Below, piece after piece: positions 26,567-35,530 of a stretch of 57,961 nucleotides of DNA (the first letter of the stretch is position 1; every line of letters starts with the position of its first letter). This stretch comes from an uncultured Geobacteraceae bacterium (lineage in GTDB: Bacteria; Desulfobacterota; Desulfuromonadia; Geobacterales; Pseudopelobacteraceae). The notes under the pieces are model-generated. The model saw only the letters and a list, made by a program, of their open reading frames with translations. It had not been told where the DNA came from and made no database searches. Both the position numbers and the translations under genes were made by a program. Location: NCBI GenBank assembly GCA_903939115.1, contig CAJAFV010000020.1, forward strand, positions 1 through 57,961, read 5' to 3'.

Positions 26567-28738
26567 CTGATAATGAAGAGTTTCATTTCCAAGCGCAACT
26601 CCGGAACACCTCTGTTCGACCATACGCTTGACGCAGATCAGAATGTCGTCAATTGCCGCTTCAACCGTTTTTCCTCTGGGATGAATACTGCAGATTGCCG
26701 TTGTCATTGAATGATCCATATCTGAATTCCAGCGAACATTTCCAGCCACATCTTTACCATACGTCAGGTACGCAGAAAGCTGGTTCAATCCGGTCCCCGG
26801 CCTCTCTCCAATGAAATGAACCAGCACCGCCGGTGCAAGTATCTGCGCCGCATGATAGCCTGCCCGGACACGTCCGTTTTTTATGACAACATCAATGTCA
26901 GCAGTATGGAAACCTCCTTCCTGGAGCGACCGTCTTAAACGCGGCAAAATGCTGCGCAGGTTTTCATTCACCGCATCGGCATTGAGGCCGTCTGATATGA
27001 CAATCTGAACTAGCGGAGTTACTGTTCGTTCGGTGGAGAGTCGCATTAGTGCGGTGCTACTCGTCACATTGAGCAGCTCTCCTGAAGCCGGGTGGGCAAG
27101 ATAATCCTCCCGGTCTGCCGAGTTCGTAACTACATTGATATAATGAGGACAACAGTCACGAATGACTGCAGAGTCAAGCGTGGTGTATAGGGCGCGGCGC
27201 GCGTGTCGGTACAAGGATTCAAGCCGGGTGGAGACAGATAGTGGCTCAGAGTAAACTGGGCCGGATCCATACCCGAGATCACACCCTTTTTCCTGTAAAG
27301 TAGTAATCTTCTTGAGACCTTCTGCCGTGAGTTCGTCAACGTACCTGGTATCTCCACCCTCTTTCATATAGCGGGCGTAGAGCGCGGCTGTTCTTTCTGC
27401 CGTACCGGTTGCCCTCCCTTCGGCGTCAAAGGCGCCAATGGCGGTAAGCCGGTTCTGCATGGCGCTTGATATGTTTTTATTCACCACAGCCCTGAGACGT
27501 GGATGATTCCGGTACGATGTCGTCAGATAGCCGAGCATGGGATCGGCATTCCCGGCAACAGCCATCAGATATGAGGGAGCAGCCACGCTGACGATGCGCT
27601 TGGCAAGGATCTGCAGCTCAGACGGGGCAATTCCCATATGGAATGTCGAACAGACATCAAGCCCCATGGTAATGCCGTGCAGCTTTGCCATGACCGTATC
27701 TTCCAGGCAGGCTCGCATAAGCTGCCGGCCGGTCCGGAATACTTCCGGGCCGATGAATCCGGCAACGTCGTTAACTATCATCCATTTACCGTGGCACTGC
27801 TGCCGTACATATCGGGCAAGGCCGTAACAGCGTGACTCAAGTGTTACCATATCTACACCTTCCGCCGACCTGTTGGTAACCTCGGAACCCTGTCCCGTTT
27901 CAAAATAGAGACCGTTAAACCCCTTTGATAACTCCACTAAGCCTTCGACATCGAGACCCAGCATGCCGACCAGAGCTTTTGAGGTACCGGCAAGACTCTG
28001 AAAGCCGACATCAACCTTTGTCAAGGCATGGGCAGCGCTCTGTTTTACCATGTCGGAAAGTACACAATAACGGGTCGGAAGGTGCAATCGTTCGACAATG
28101 CTCTGCAGCAGTCGTTCCGTCCGAACGATTGTTTCAATATCGTCACTGGCGGGATTGAGTCCGATTATAACGTCACCACAGCCGTAGGTAAGACCTTCAA
28201 GGACTGAAAAGAGGATTTCATCTTCACTATCTCCGGGGCTGTTCGGCTGGATGCGGCTGCCGAAATGCTGAGCAGATCCCACAACGACAGGACCAAGCGG
28301 CGTGTTATCCGGCAGGGCATTGAAGATCGATCGGGATACCTGGGACAGCTCGTCATTACTCATGGTCTTGACGAGCGCAGCAATGACTTCACTCTGCAGA
28401 CCGTCAGAATATCTACTTACCCACGTGGAGCAGGCTGTACCGGTCAGGATCGCCTTTACATCCCCAATTGTAAGGTAGGACATCTCATTCAGCAACTGTC
28501 TGTTGATCGATCGGGAGAGAACTTCTGAAACTGCGTCTTCAACAAAAATCAGTTTTGCAATATCGCCGATCTTCATGGCGGCGATTTCTGTTTTTGCATC
28601 CTTCCTGATGACGTCGTCACCAGTGCCGCCGACCAGAAGATCCCCCTCCTTGAACTCATTGGCACGTGCAAAAATAAGTTTTACCGCTTCACTGTCCATC
28701 TGATTCACCATGTCCGATATTCCAGTTGTTATATTCAA
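26561..28738 (-). CDS. eutBC: Ethanolamine ammonia-lyase, EutB-EutC fusion
   Basis: This adenosylcobalamin-dependent enzyme converts ethanolamine to acetaldehyde and ammonia. Residues about 1-460 match the large subunit EutB: FARANEFKEGDLLVGG, GSRIQPNSPGDSEDE, GCGDVIIGLNPASDD, GLYFETGQGSEVTN and VAGFIGPEVFRTGRQ. Residues about 465-725 match the small subunit EutC: LTAEGLKKITTLQEKGCDLG, VVIKNGRVRAGYHAAQIL, FIGERPGTGLNQLSAYLTYG and CSIHPRGKTVEAA. The two are normally separate chains (about 453 and 295 residues). No frameshift is involved: the frame is open throughout. The ATG overlaps the stop of the upstream DUF6599 gene by 4 nt. No reactivase EutA, aldehyde dehydrogenase or microcompartment shell gene is in the window. 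Confidence 0.92.
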   Translation of the reverse strand: MNITTGISDMVNQMDSEAVKLIFARANEFKEGDLLVGGTGDDVIRKDAKTEIAAMKIGDIAKLIFVEDAVSEVLSRSINRQLLNEMSYLTIGDVKAILTGTACSTWVSRYSDGLQSEVIAALVKTMSNDELSQVSRSIFNALPDNTPLGPVVVGSAQHFGSRIQPNSPGDSEDEILFSVLEGLTYGCGDVIIGLNPASDDIETIVRTERLLQSIVERLHLPTRYCVLSDMVKQSAAHALTKVDVGFQSLAGTSKALVGMLGLDVEGLVELSKGFNGLYFETGQGSEVTNRSAEGVDMVTLESRCYGLARYVRQQCHGKWMIVNDVAGFIGPEVFRTGRQLMRACLEDTVMAKLHGITMGLDVCSTFHMGIAPSELQILAKRIVSVAAPSYLMAVAGNADPMLGYLTTSYRNHPRLRAVVNKNISSAMQNRLTAIGAFDAEGRATGTAERTAALYARYMKEGGDTRYVDELTAEGLKKITTLQEKGCDLGYGSGPVYSEPLSVSTRLESLYRHARRALYTTLDSAVIRDCCPHYINVVTNSADREDYLAHPASGELLNVTSSTALMRLSTERTVTPLVQIVISDGLNADAVNENLRSILPRLRRSLQEGGFHTADIDVVIKNGRVRAGYHAAQILAPAVLVHFIGERPGTGLNQLSAYLTYGKDVAGNVRWNSDMDHSMTTAICSIHPRGKTVEAAIDDILICVKRMVEQRCSGVALGNETLHYQL

Positions 28739-29622
28739 GGACAGAGACGTTCCAACTGTGCACGTACTCCTTTTTTTTCGGTGAACTTCAACGCGCCTGC
28801 AAAGCAGGCACCACTTTTTATAACCATAACCGGGCCGTAGAGCGGATCAGTACCGCTTAGAAAAATTGCGCCCTTTTTGCCGGTCTCAATGGTTTTCCCG
28901 CTTAGTTGGGCACGGTAACGCTCCATTGCCGTCGCAGCGGTCTCAACGGTTACGCCGGTAAGAAAGAACAATTGGAAACCCGCCCCTTCGACGGTAGCGT
29001 CGGCAATCATCCCCTTGTTCAGGAAATCATAACCTAGGAGGCTTTGAGGGAGATAGCGCTCACTCCCCATGACCACCTCAGGCCGGTTGAAGCGTGAAAG
29101 TTCCGGCGGAGTTTCCTTCTGTTGCGGCAACCGCGCTGCAACCTCTCGACCGCATTCAGCCAAGGCAGTCGGCGGAGCATCGCCACCGGTTACCTGGATA
29201 TGTACAAAGTAACGTCCCTGGTAAAAAAAGAGCTGGGATACTGAAAGGTTGGAATCCGCTCCAACGCTGATCGGAACGCCATCTTTCTGCCGGTAGTTGG
29301 CAAACATGCCAAAGGCGTCCAACAGAGAGCCCATACGGTAAATTTCGACATCCATACCGGCGCCGGGATGTTTATCCGCTCCGTAACGGGCAGCGGCCAT
29401 GCGATCAAAGCCGTATGGAAAGTAGAGTTCAGCCTCGCCGTTGATACGGTCTGACAAGGTGTCCCTGTCGTAGAAAAGTGCTTTGCCGTCAATCTTCCAT
29501 CCCACACCACAGGCCACCGGTGACAGGAATTCCTGCATATCCGGGCTGGCCACGACGCTTGTTGGGACAAATATTACCAACAACAGGGCATAATAAAGAT
29601 TCAGGAAAATTTTTGATTTCAT
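28735..29622 (-). CDS. Exported DUF6599 family protein
   Basis: A 295-residue protein with a signal peptide (FLNLYYALLLVIFVPTSVVA|SPD). The body shows two related halves: FLSPVACGVGWKIDGKALFY through ELYFPYGFDRMAAARY and YRMGSLLDAFGMFANYR, then YLPQSLLGYDFLNKGMIADA. This agrees with DUF6599 as I remember it; no enzymatic role is known to me. It overlaps both neighbours by 4 nt (aldo/keto reductase upstream, eutBC downstream), so translation of the three is probably coupled. It could support the exported reductase encoded just upstream. Confidence 0.75.
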   Translation of the reverse strand: MKSKIFLNLYYALLLVIFVPTSVVASPDMQEFLSPVACGVGWKIDGKALFYDRDTLSDRINGEAELYFPYGFDRMAAARYGADKHPGAGMDVEIYRMGSLLDAFGMFANYRQKDGVPISVGADSNLSVSQLFFYQGRYFVHIQVTGGDAPPTALAECGREVAARLPQQKETPPELSRFNRPEVVMGSERYLPQSLLGYDFLNKGMIADATVEGAGFQLFFLTGVTVETAATAMERYRAQLSGKTIETGKKGAIFLSGTDPLYGPVMVIKSGACFAGALKFTEKKGVRAQLERLCP

Positions 29623-30794
29623 GTCAGCAGGCCCCGTGCCCGCTCCATTTTAGCGGCAATATCAAGCCCCCTCACGCAGCGGGCCGTGCAGGCATCACAG
29701 GCAACACAGACGGAAGCTGACGCCTGTGACGGCACTTCGGCATAGGTCGCCTTGGCCAGAGAGAGATCACGGTAGCCACCCTCGGCGTACATAAGAGACC
29801 GGTTAATGGTCGATATCTCAACCCCCAGAGGACAGCCATTCTCACATGAGCCGCAGAAGGAACAGTAAAAGGGGGCAATGGCCTCGGCGTAGCGGTCAAG
29901 GCGGCGCAGATCGGCATAGCTGAAGCGCATACCCATTACAGCGATGTCTTCCCGAAGATGAGTCAGATCCTTCATGCCCGGTATGGCCGCAGTAATTCGC
30001 GGATTCTGGAGTACCCACTTTAGGGCAGCCTGGTGCGGGGTGATCGTAAGGCCGGTAGTGTCATACCCGCCCATTTGAGTTTTCATAGCAATGATTCCGA
30101 CTCCGGTTGCTGCTGCCCGCTCGATAGCGGCGCTGACAGCTGTTTCCGACTTGAAGTTGTACTTGACCAGACATGTATCGAAGAAATGCTCCGGGTCTCC
30201 CGCCAGGGCGTTCAGCACTTCGGTTTCATTCTTGTGGGTTGTTACGCCGCAAAAGCGGACCTTGCCCTGCTTTTTTAACTGCGTGAGGGCCTCACGGGTT
30301 TCATCCAGAAATATCCGCTCCCTGCTGGTAAGGTTATGGAGTTGGATGACGTCAATGTGGTCCGTTCCCAGAGCCTTCAGGCTCGCTTCCACGTCCCGTG
30401 TGATCTCGGTTTTAGTCTTTGATTCCGGCAGGGTCTTGGAGGCAAGATACACTTTGTCCCGCATCCCCTTTATGGCCTTGCCCACGGTTTCTTCGTTCTT
30501 TCCCGCCATGTATTTTCGGGCCGTGTCAATGTAGTTCACTCCCTGCTCAATGGCGAGCCTGATGACCTCCGGCTCCGGAGTCAGCATTGCTCCGAAACTG
30601 ACCATGGTGATCTTGAGTCCGGTGCGCCCCAAGGTACGATAGACCGGTTTGGGGAATGGGGAATTATTGGTTTCGGCAAGTTGCTGCAGGGATTCTGCAA
30701 ATACCGGTGGGGCGAGTAGGGCGGTTGCGGCGCCTGCGATTCCGGCCTTGAGGAAAGTCCTGCGGTTCATTTCATTAATCTCGACAGGTTCCAT
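29619..30794 (-). CDS. Tat-exported aldo/keto reductase with C-terminal ferredoxin-type domain
   Basis: A 391-residue protein. The twin-arginine signal is MNRRTFLKAGIAGAATALLA (residues 9-28), so it should be folded with cofactors before export. The reductase barrel follows with YRTLGRTGLKITMVSFG, INYIDTARKYMAGKNEETVG (Asp and Tyr of the catalytic set), VYLASKTLP and HIDVIQLHN. The C-terminus has two cysteine clusters, CSFCGSCENGCPLG and CVACDACTARCVRG, enough for two 4Fe-4S clusters. This suggests an electron-transferring oxidoreductase rather than a plain NADPH enzyme. ATG 30794 has AGGAGGA 8 nt upstream. It heads the reductase-DUF6599-eutBC run, 79 nt after glycerate kinase. Confidence 0.9.
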   Translation of the reverse strand: MEPVEINEMNRRTFLKAGIAGAATALLAPPVFAESLQQLAETNNSPFPKPVYRTLGRTGLKITMVSFGAMLTPEPEVIRLAIEQGVNYIDTARKYMAGKNEETVGKAIKGMRDKVYLASKTLPESKTKTEITRDVEASLKALGTDHIDVIQLHNLTSRERIFLDETREALTQLKKQGKVRFCGVTTHKNETEVLNALAGDPEHFFDTCLVKYNFKSETAVSAAIERAAATGVGIIAMKTQMGGYDTTGLTITPHQAALKWVLQNPRITAAIPGMKDLTHLREDIAVMGMRFSYADLRRLDRYAEAIAPFYCSFCGSCENGCPLGVEISTINRSLMYAEGGYRDLSLAKATYAEVPSQASASVCVACDACTARCVRGLDIAAKMERARGLLT

Positions 30795-30873
30795 AAAACG
30801 TCCTCCTTATGGTTGGCTTCTGGATTAGTTGGTAATCGTATGATTGTGACATGGTAAAAGACCGATTCTGCCG

Positions 30874-32031
30874 TTAAAAATGATGTATCTCTTTCGCCAG
30901 CTTCAGTGTCGCGGCAATATTCCGTGAAGCTGTTCGTACATTAACTGCAGCGTTCGCCAAAGCTTCATCGACGGTGCTGACCTGACTGAGTATGCTGAAT
31001 ACCGCGTCAATGCCGTGTCCTTGAACCAGAGCGGCATCGCTTGCCAGGCTGCCGGCAATGCCGATCACCGGCTTTCCGTATCGTTTGGCCATACGGGCTA
31101 CACCGATAGGCGTTTTGCCGTTTATAGTCTGGCTGTCGATGCGCCCTTCACCGGTAATCACCAAATCAGCATCTTTCACGGCTGCTTCCAGACCAACTGC
31201 TTCCATGACGATTTCGATGCCGGATCGCAACTGCGCTCCCAGAAATGCCAGCAAGGCCGCCCCCATACCTCCGGCTGCTCCGGCACCAGGCACCTGATCT
31301 ACTTGTTTTCCCAAATCACGAGTTATTATAATGGCATAGCGTATAAGGTTGGCATCCAACCCGGCAACCATCTCCGGAGCGGCACCTTTCTGAGGCCCAA
31401 AGACCGCACTGGCCCCCTTCGGACCGGTCAGCGGGTTGTTGACATCACAGGCCGCTTCTATTCTACACTCTTTTAGCCGTGGGTCCATGTCGCAGACATC
31501 GATTTTATCCAGGTTTGCCAGCCTGCCGCCGCCAAAACCGATCTCACGCCCGCTACTGTCCAGAAGTTTTACCCCGAGCGCCTGGAGCATTCCGGCGCCC
31601 CCATCGTTGGTCGCACTGCCACCGATACCAATAATAAGATGGGTGACACCCTTATCCAATGCTGCTCTTATCAACTCTCCGGTACCGTAGGATGTTGTTT
31701 TCCAAGGATTGCGCAGGTGTGGAGCAACCAGAGCCAGGCCACTGGCAGAGGCCATTTCGATAATTGCCGTTGTGCCATCCCCGGACAGGCAATAGCTGGC
31801 TGCGACCGGTTCACCTATGGGACCGGTCACAGAAACTTCAATGAGAGTGCCCCCCGTGGCATCAACCATCGCTGCAACCGTCCCTTCACCACCATCAGCC
31901 ATCGGTATTTTGAGGTATTCAGCGTTGGGAAATACTTCTCGAAATCCGGCTTCAATCTCTGTCGCCACTTCAAGGGCGGTGAGGCTTTCTTTGTATGAAT
32001 CAGGTGCTATGACAATTTTCATGATACTCAT
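30874..32031 (-). CDS. Glycerate kinase
   Basis: It phosphorylates D-glycerate, linking glyoxylate or serine breakdown with glycolysis. The 385-residue length is usual for the GlxK/GarK family. Signatures are KIVIAPDSYKESLTALEVA, IPMADGGEGTV, HLIIGIGGSATNDGGAGML, GAAGGMGAALLAFLGAQL and VITGEGRIDSQT. ATG 32031 has gagagga at good spacing; ATG 32022 is an alternative. The product of this family may be 2- or 3-phosphoglycerate, and the sequence alone does not decide. Confidence 0.93.
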   Translation of the reverse strand: MSIMKIVIAPDSYKESLTALEVATEIEAGFREVFPNAEYLKIPMADGGEGTVAAMVDATGGTLIEVSVTGPIGEPVAASYCLSGDGTTAIIEMASASGLALVAPHLRNPWKTTSYGTGELIRAALDKGVTHLIIGIGGSATNDGGAGMLQALGVKLLDSSGREIGFGGGRLANLDKIDVCDMDPRLKECRIEAACDVNNPLTGPKGASAVFGPQKGAAPEMVAGLDANLIRYAIIITRDLGKQVDQVPGAGAAGGMGAALLAFLGAQLRSGIEIVMEAVGLEAAVKDADLVITGEGRIDSQTINGKTPIGVARMAKRYGKPVIGIAGSLASDAALVQGHGIDAVFSILSQVSTVDEALANAAVNVRTASRNIAATLKLAKEIHHF

Positions 32032-32360
32032 CGGTTATTCCTCTCTGTAAGTCCCCACAATCTTGTAGACAATCATATCGTAACGCTCTTGATAAATGAA
32101 AGAGTTTATCCGGTTTATCTGAAGCCTTTTTGGCACACGTGGTATAATAGGCTTGTCTCTAGCCAAGGATTGTTCTGAGGGTAGGGCGCTACAACGATGG
32201 CCGGAAACATACTTTACTTGACAAACTGGCACCAAATGAGTCCTATTCTCAGGGAATTGATCAATTGAAGCCGGCTGCCTGAAGCCGACACAAACCTGTA
32301 ACTAAGGTGAAGAAATAATAATTAGTGGTCGGGATCTGATTTTGTTCGAGAGGCAATGTG
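32032..32360. other. Intergenic region between divergent genes
   Basis: The region separates glycerate kinase (minus) from a lipoprotein gene (plus). A 66-codon minus-strand frame (32035-32235) overlaps the glycerate kinase leader and looks spurious. A TTGACA at about 32219 has no well-spaced -10. No riboswitch-like fold was recognised. Confidence 0.4.
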
Positions 32361-33035
32361 ATGGATGGTTTTAATAGAAAATTTCGGGTTAATTGTCTGA
32401 TCTATATTCTGCCCATAATTACTTGTGGTTGTGTATCAAATTCAGGAGTTCAACGCATTGGGGCAGAGACCTATCTAATCATCAATAAAGCTCGTTTTGC
32501 GGCTGTATCTGCTGAAACACTGAAGTTGGACGCATATAAGGAAGCGGATGCTTACTGTCAAAAATTACATAGAAATATAGTTGTTAAAGATACCAATGAA
32601 TCCAGAATGCCATTACCGGATCATTCGAAATATTTGTCTAAAATAGAAGTTACATTCATCTGTCACGTTGATGACGATATAAAAACAGCCTCATATAATA
32701 TGAAGGGGGCTGCACACAAACAACTTTCTGAAGAAGAAATTACAGCCAATGAAGCTCTGAACAAAATACCAGACGATTGGCCCCAATTCTATTTCTATGA
32801 AAAAGATGATTATCGGCACTGGACGGTATGCGGAGATGTGAAGCGAAGTCAATCTGAAGCGGTACTTTCATCGAAAAACAGTGCAGACGATATTTTCTAT
32901 AGTGAATATCCCAAGTCTAAATATGGAAATTTGAATTACGAGACGACCTACATGCAGATAGCTTCAAATGGGAAATATTACAAACACTGGAGAATAATCA
33001 GGATACCTAATTCAATAATTGAAAAAAATCAGTAG
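32361..33035 (+). CDS. Lipoprotein, function unknown
   Basis: A 224-residue protein with a lipoprotein signal peptide ending in the lipobox ITCGC. The mature N-terminal half (ARFAAVSAETLKLDAYKEAD and AYCQKL) resembles small YecR- or DUF4156-type lipoproteins with a helix followed by CxxxxR-like turns, but I cannot name a family. Low GC marks it as accessory. ATG 32361 follows gagagg by 8 nt; GTG 32358 is in frame just upstream. Confidence 0.65.
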   Translation: MDGFNRKFRVNCLIYILPIITCGCVSNSGVQRIGAETYLIINKARFAAVSAETLKLDAYKEADAYCQKLHRNIVVKDTNESRMPLPDHSKYLSKIEVTFICHVDDDIKTASYNMKGAAHKQLSEEEITANEALNKIPDDWPQFYFYEKDDYRHWTVCGDVKRSQSEAVLSSKNSADDIFYSEYPKSKYGNLNYETTYMQIASNGKYYKHWRIIRIPNSIIEKNQ

Positions 33036-33171
33036 CACGTAGTTTCCTCATCATCTTAGGGGATAGCGGGTTATCTTGATGGTTCTGACAATTTTTTTCC
33101 GACTACAAATACTGCTTGTTATGGACGGTGGAATTTTTAAATAGGCAGAGGACTGCTGCAGGTCAGTGCCA

Positions 33172-33205
33172 CCCTCTCAAGCTTTTAACAGATGCGATGA
33201 GAGGG
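33172..33205. terminator. Possible hairpin between convergent genes
   Basis: Perfect 8-bp arms ccctctca (33172-33179) and tgagaggg (33198-33205) are separated by 18 nt. There is no strong T tract, so termination is only possible. The rest of 33036-33246 holds no gene that I can support. Confidence 0.35.
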
Positions 33206-33246
33206 ACGGTTTTCTAACAAACATAGTGTGTTCAGCAGAACCGCTC

Positions 33247-33849
33247 TTAAAAAGTATCTTCAAAACATATTTCGTTCAATGTCAGTTTGCCGACTCGCGG
33301 GAAAGACTCTTGAGTACGTTTACCCACAGCTATCATCAGACTGATAACATGATCTTCCGGCAGATTAATCAGTTTGCCGACAGCATCAAAATCAAATCCG
33401 TCCATTGGGCAAGAATGCCATCCCTGTTCCTGAGCCAGCAGCATGATGCTCATGGCTAACATTCCGCATGAACGCATCGCCTCGTCTCGTTGTACCTGAG
33501 GTTTATTCCGATAATATGCGTCAATAGCAGGTATAAGCATATCCTGGTACATTTGTGGTGCGTCCTTCCAATATCGGGCTGGTTCTTTTACCCAGGCATT
33601 CAAGTCAGCGCAGAGCACGAATAAAAGAGAAGCATCAGTAACTTTATCCTGGTTCCATGCAGATTCACGGATCTTTTGACGTAGCGCCGTATCCTTCACT
33701 CTAACAATGCGCCAATTTTGAATATTGAATGCTGTTGGAGAAAGTGTGGCGTTTGCTAATAGCTCTGTAGCCTGATCGTCATTAATTACAAATGTCGGGT
33801 CAAACATTTTCTCGGCTCTGCGTTCAAGAATTGCTGTTGATACATTCAT
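33247..33849 (-). CDS. Nitroreductase family protein
   Basis: An FMN-dependent NAD(P)H oxidoreductase of the nitroreductase fold, 200 residues. Family features are AILERRAEKMFDPTF at the N-terminus, TLSPTAFNIQNWRIVRVKD (FMN-binding SPSxxNxQPWxF-like), MLAMSIMLLAQEQGWHSCPM and GVGKRT-like AVGKRTQESFPR near the end. The true substrate (nitro compounds, quinones, aldehydes) cannot be read from sequence. A single gene, with no partner next to it. Confidence 0.88.
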   Translation of the reverse strand: MNVSTAILERRAEKMFDPTFVINDDQATELLANATLSPTAFNIQNWRIVRVKDTALRQKIRESAWNQDKVTDASLLFVLCADLNAWVKEPARYWKDAPQMYQDMLIPAIDAYYRNKPQVQRDEAMRSCGMLAMSIMLLAQEQGWHSCPMDGFDFDAVGKLINLPEDHVISLMIAVGKRTQESFPRVGKLTLNEICFEDTF

Positions 33850-34058
33850 AGTTTTTCTCCCCGAAGTAAAAACCTATATCCGACTCAAGTCACTGTTTAT
33901 TTGTACTTTTTCGTTTTTGGGGCCTGTCTGGTGTAATATCGTCTGACATGGCGTAATTCATCCTGCTGCTTTATGATTCCTCCGATAAGTTCAAAGATAA
34001 TATTCCAAAACTGGAAAAACAGTCTATGAAGTATCTTTTTATGATGCCGCTTTTGTCA

Positions 34059-34736
34059 TTAGCTCAACTTGTTTTTCAAAACATATCCATAGCCTCTTAC
34101 GGTGTTAATAAGCTTCGGTGAAAATGGGCCGTCAACTTTTTTTCGGAGATAGTTAATATAAACATCTACAATATTCGTAAACTTGCTGAACGGTTCATCC
34201 CAACAATTGTCGGCAATTTCTTGTCGAGAAACAGGGGTTTCCGCGTTTCTGATCAAATATGCAAGTATTTGATATTCTTTGCCAGAAAGAGTGATCTCCG
34301 TTTTATCTCTCCAGACCCTGTGATCAACAGGATCAATTTGTAGGTTGGCATATCGAATATCTGAGCCTCTGCTCTGTACACTTTTCCGAATCAGTGCCTT
34401 CACCCTTGCCTCTAGTTCAGCAAAAACAAATGGTTTCGTCATAAAATCGTCCGCACCTGCATCAAGTCCGGTAACAATATCTGTTGTTTCCGTTTTTGCA
34501 GTCAACATTAGAACAGGAATATGACTGCCTGTCCCACGTAATTGACTTAACACAGTCAAGCCATCCATTTTCGGTAATACATTGTCAAGAAGAACCAAAT
34601 CAAATTCACCACTGGTTGCTTTTTTAAGACCATCCGCACCGTCGTAGCAAAGAGTGACTTCATAAGATCCAGCTTCAAGGCCCTTCTTGATGAAGCTGGC
34701 AACTTTCTTTTCATCTTCAATCACAAGTATCTTCAT
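34059..34736 (-). CDS. OmpR-family response regulator, orphan
   Basis: A 225-residue transcription regulator. The receiver domain has the acidic pair IEDE, the phospho-accepting Asp in LVLLDNVLPKMDG (about residue 51), the MLTAK threonine and the conserved Lys in DDFMTKPF. The winged-helix domain ends with INYLRKKVDG and the INTVRGYGYVLK signature. The layout is closest to CusR/CopR-type regulators. No histidine kinase gene lies next to it, which is unusual for this family. The gap of 209 nt after the stop holds nothing recognisable. Confidence 0.92.
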   Translation of the reverse strand: MKILVIEDEKKVASFIKKGLEAGSYEVTLCYDGADGLKKATSGEFDLVLLDNVLPKMDGLTVLSQLRGTGSHIPVLMLTAKTETTDIVTGLDAGADDFMTKPFVFAELEARVKALIRKSVQSRGSDIRYANLQIDPVDHRVWRDKTEITLSGKEYQILAYLIRNAETPVSRQEIADNCWDEPFSKFTNIVDVYINYLRKKVDGPFSPKLINTVRGYGYVLKNKLS

Positions 34737-34810
34737 AATAATCTCCCTATTCAGATGGCTTTGGTATGTACATGAAACGGCACAAAAATAATATCAGAAT
34801 TTCTCTGTAT

Positions 34811-35458
34811 TTACATCTGGACAATACAGCTTGCACTATCAAAACGAGGAATATTAACAAGATCAGGAACTGGATGAGCGTACATCAGATCAGCAGGATA
34901 TGGCTTGTATAATTTTTCCAACTCATTTGGATCATGCATATTTCTATTCAGCCAAAGGTTATAATCCTCCGGTTGAAGAACTACAGGCATTCTATCGTGG
35001 ATCGGTTTGACAATATCATTGGCATCTGTGGTTAAAATGCAACAGGTATTCAGTTCAGTTCCATCTTCTGCTTTTATTGTTTCCCATAGACCAGCAAATC
35101 CCATTGTCGAACTATTCAGCAGACGAATGTAATATGGCTGTTTCCGGTCTCCTTGAGGCATCCATTCATAGAACCCTGATGCAGGTATAATACACCTGTT
35201 ATATTTAATGGCATGGGTAATTTCATGCACTGTTTCTGATGGTGTATTGATTGGAGCAAGAGTAACATCTTCAAACAAACTTGGCAGTAATCCCCATTTC
35301 AAGAGATCCAGTTGGTTATGATCGCCTATATGCCTTATACATGCAATTTGTTGGCTTGGGCCGATGTTGTATCGTGGCTCAATCTGAGGGATCTCCTGTA
35401 AATCAAATATTTTAGCTAATACTTCTGGATAAATAATCAGGGTAAATCTGCTGCACAT
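34811..35458 (-). CDS. SRAP-domain protein (YedK/HMCES-like abasic-site shield)
   Basis: SRAP proteins crosslink to abasic sites in single-stranded DNA through Cys2. Here Met1-Cys2 are followed by SRFTL, and the other active-site pieces are ASGFYEW (Glu) and HDRMPVVL (His). The usual NAR segment reads INTPSET, so the catalytic-pocket Asn is kept but the DNA-contacting Arg of other members is Pro. Length (215) is normal. The start has an aaggaa site inside the leader repeat. The gene's promoter and first codons are duplicated at 12911-13010. Confidence 0.9.
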   Translation of the reverse strand: MCSRFTLIIYPEVLAKIFDLQEIPQIEPRYNIGPSQQIACIRHIGDHNQLDLLKWGLLPSLFEDVTLAPINTPSETVHEITHAIKYNRCIIPASGFYEWMPQGDRKQPYYIRLLNSSTMGFAGLWETIKAEDGTELNTCCILTTDANDIVKPIHDRMPVVLQPEDYNLWLNRNMHDPNELEKLYKPYPADLMYAHPVPDLVNIPRFDSASCIVQM

Positions 35459-35530
35459 GGTATATTCCTTCTGCTAATTATTTTAATGATTATATACACC
35501 AAAAAGGAGCCATTTGACCATACATGAATG
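35448..35530 (-). repeat. Leader of the SRAP gene, copy B of the duplicated segment
   Basis: This contains the first four codons, ribosome site and putative promoter of the SRAP gene. The exact 20-bp block catttgaccatacatgaatg (35511-35530) and several shorter blocks recur in the same order at 12911-13010. A TATAAT-like hexamer lies about 38 nt before the SRAP start. Confidence 0.75.

Noticed and set aside
30795..30873. B12 riboswitch ahead of the reductase-eutBC run
   Set aside because: The 79-nt gap is too short for a cobalamin riboswitch and no conserved B12-box-like sequence was seen.
32035..32235. Minus-strand frame of 66 codons upstream of glycerate kinase
   Set aside because: It covers the glycerate kinase leader and ends just before its start, with no domain or ribosome site.
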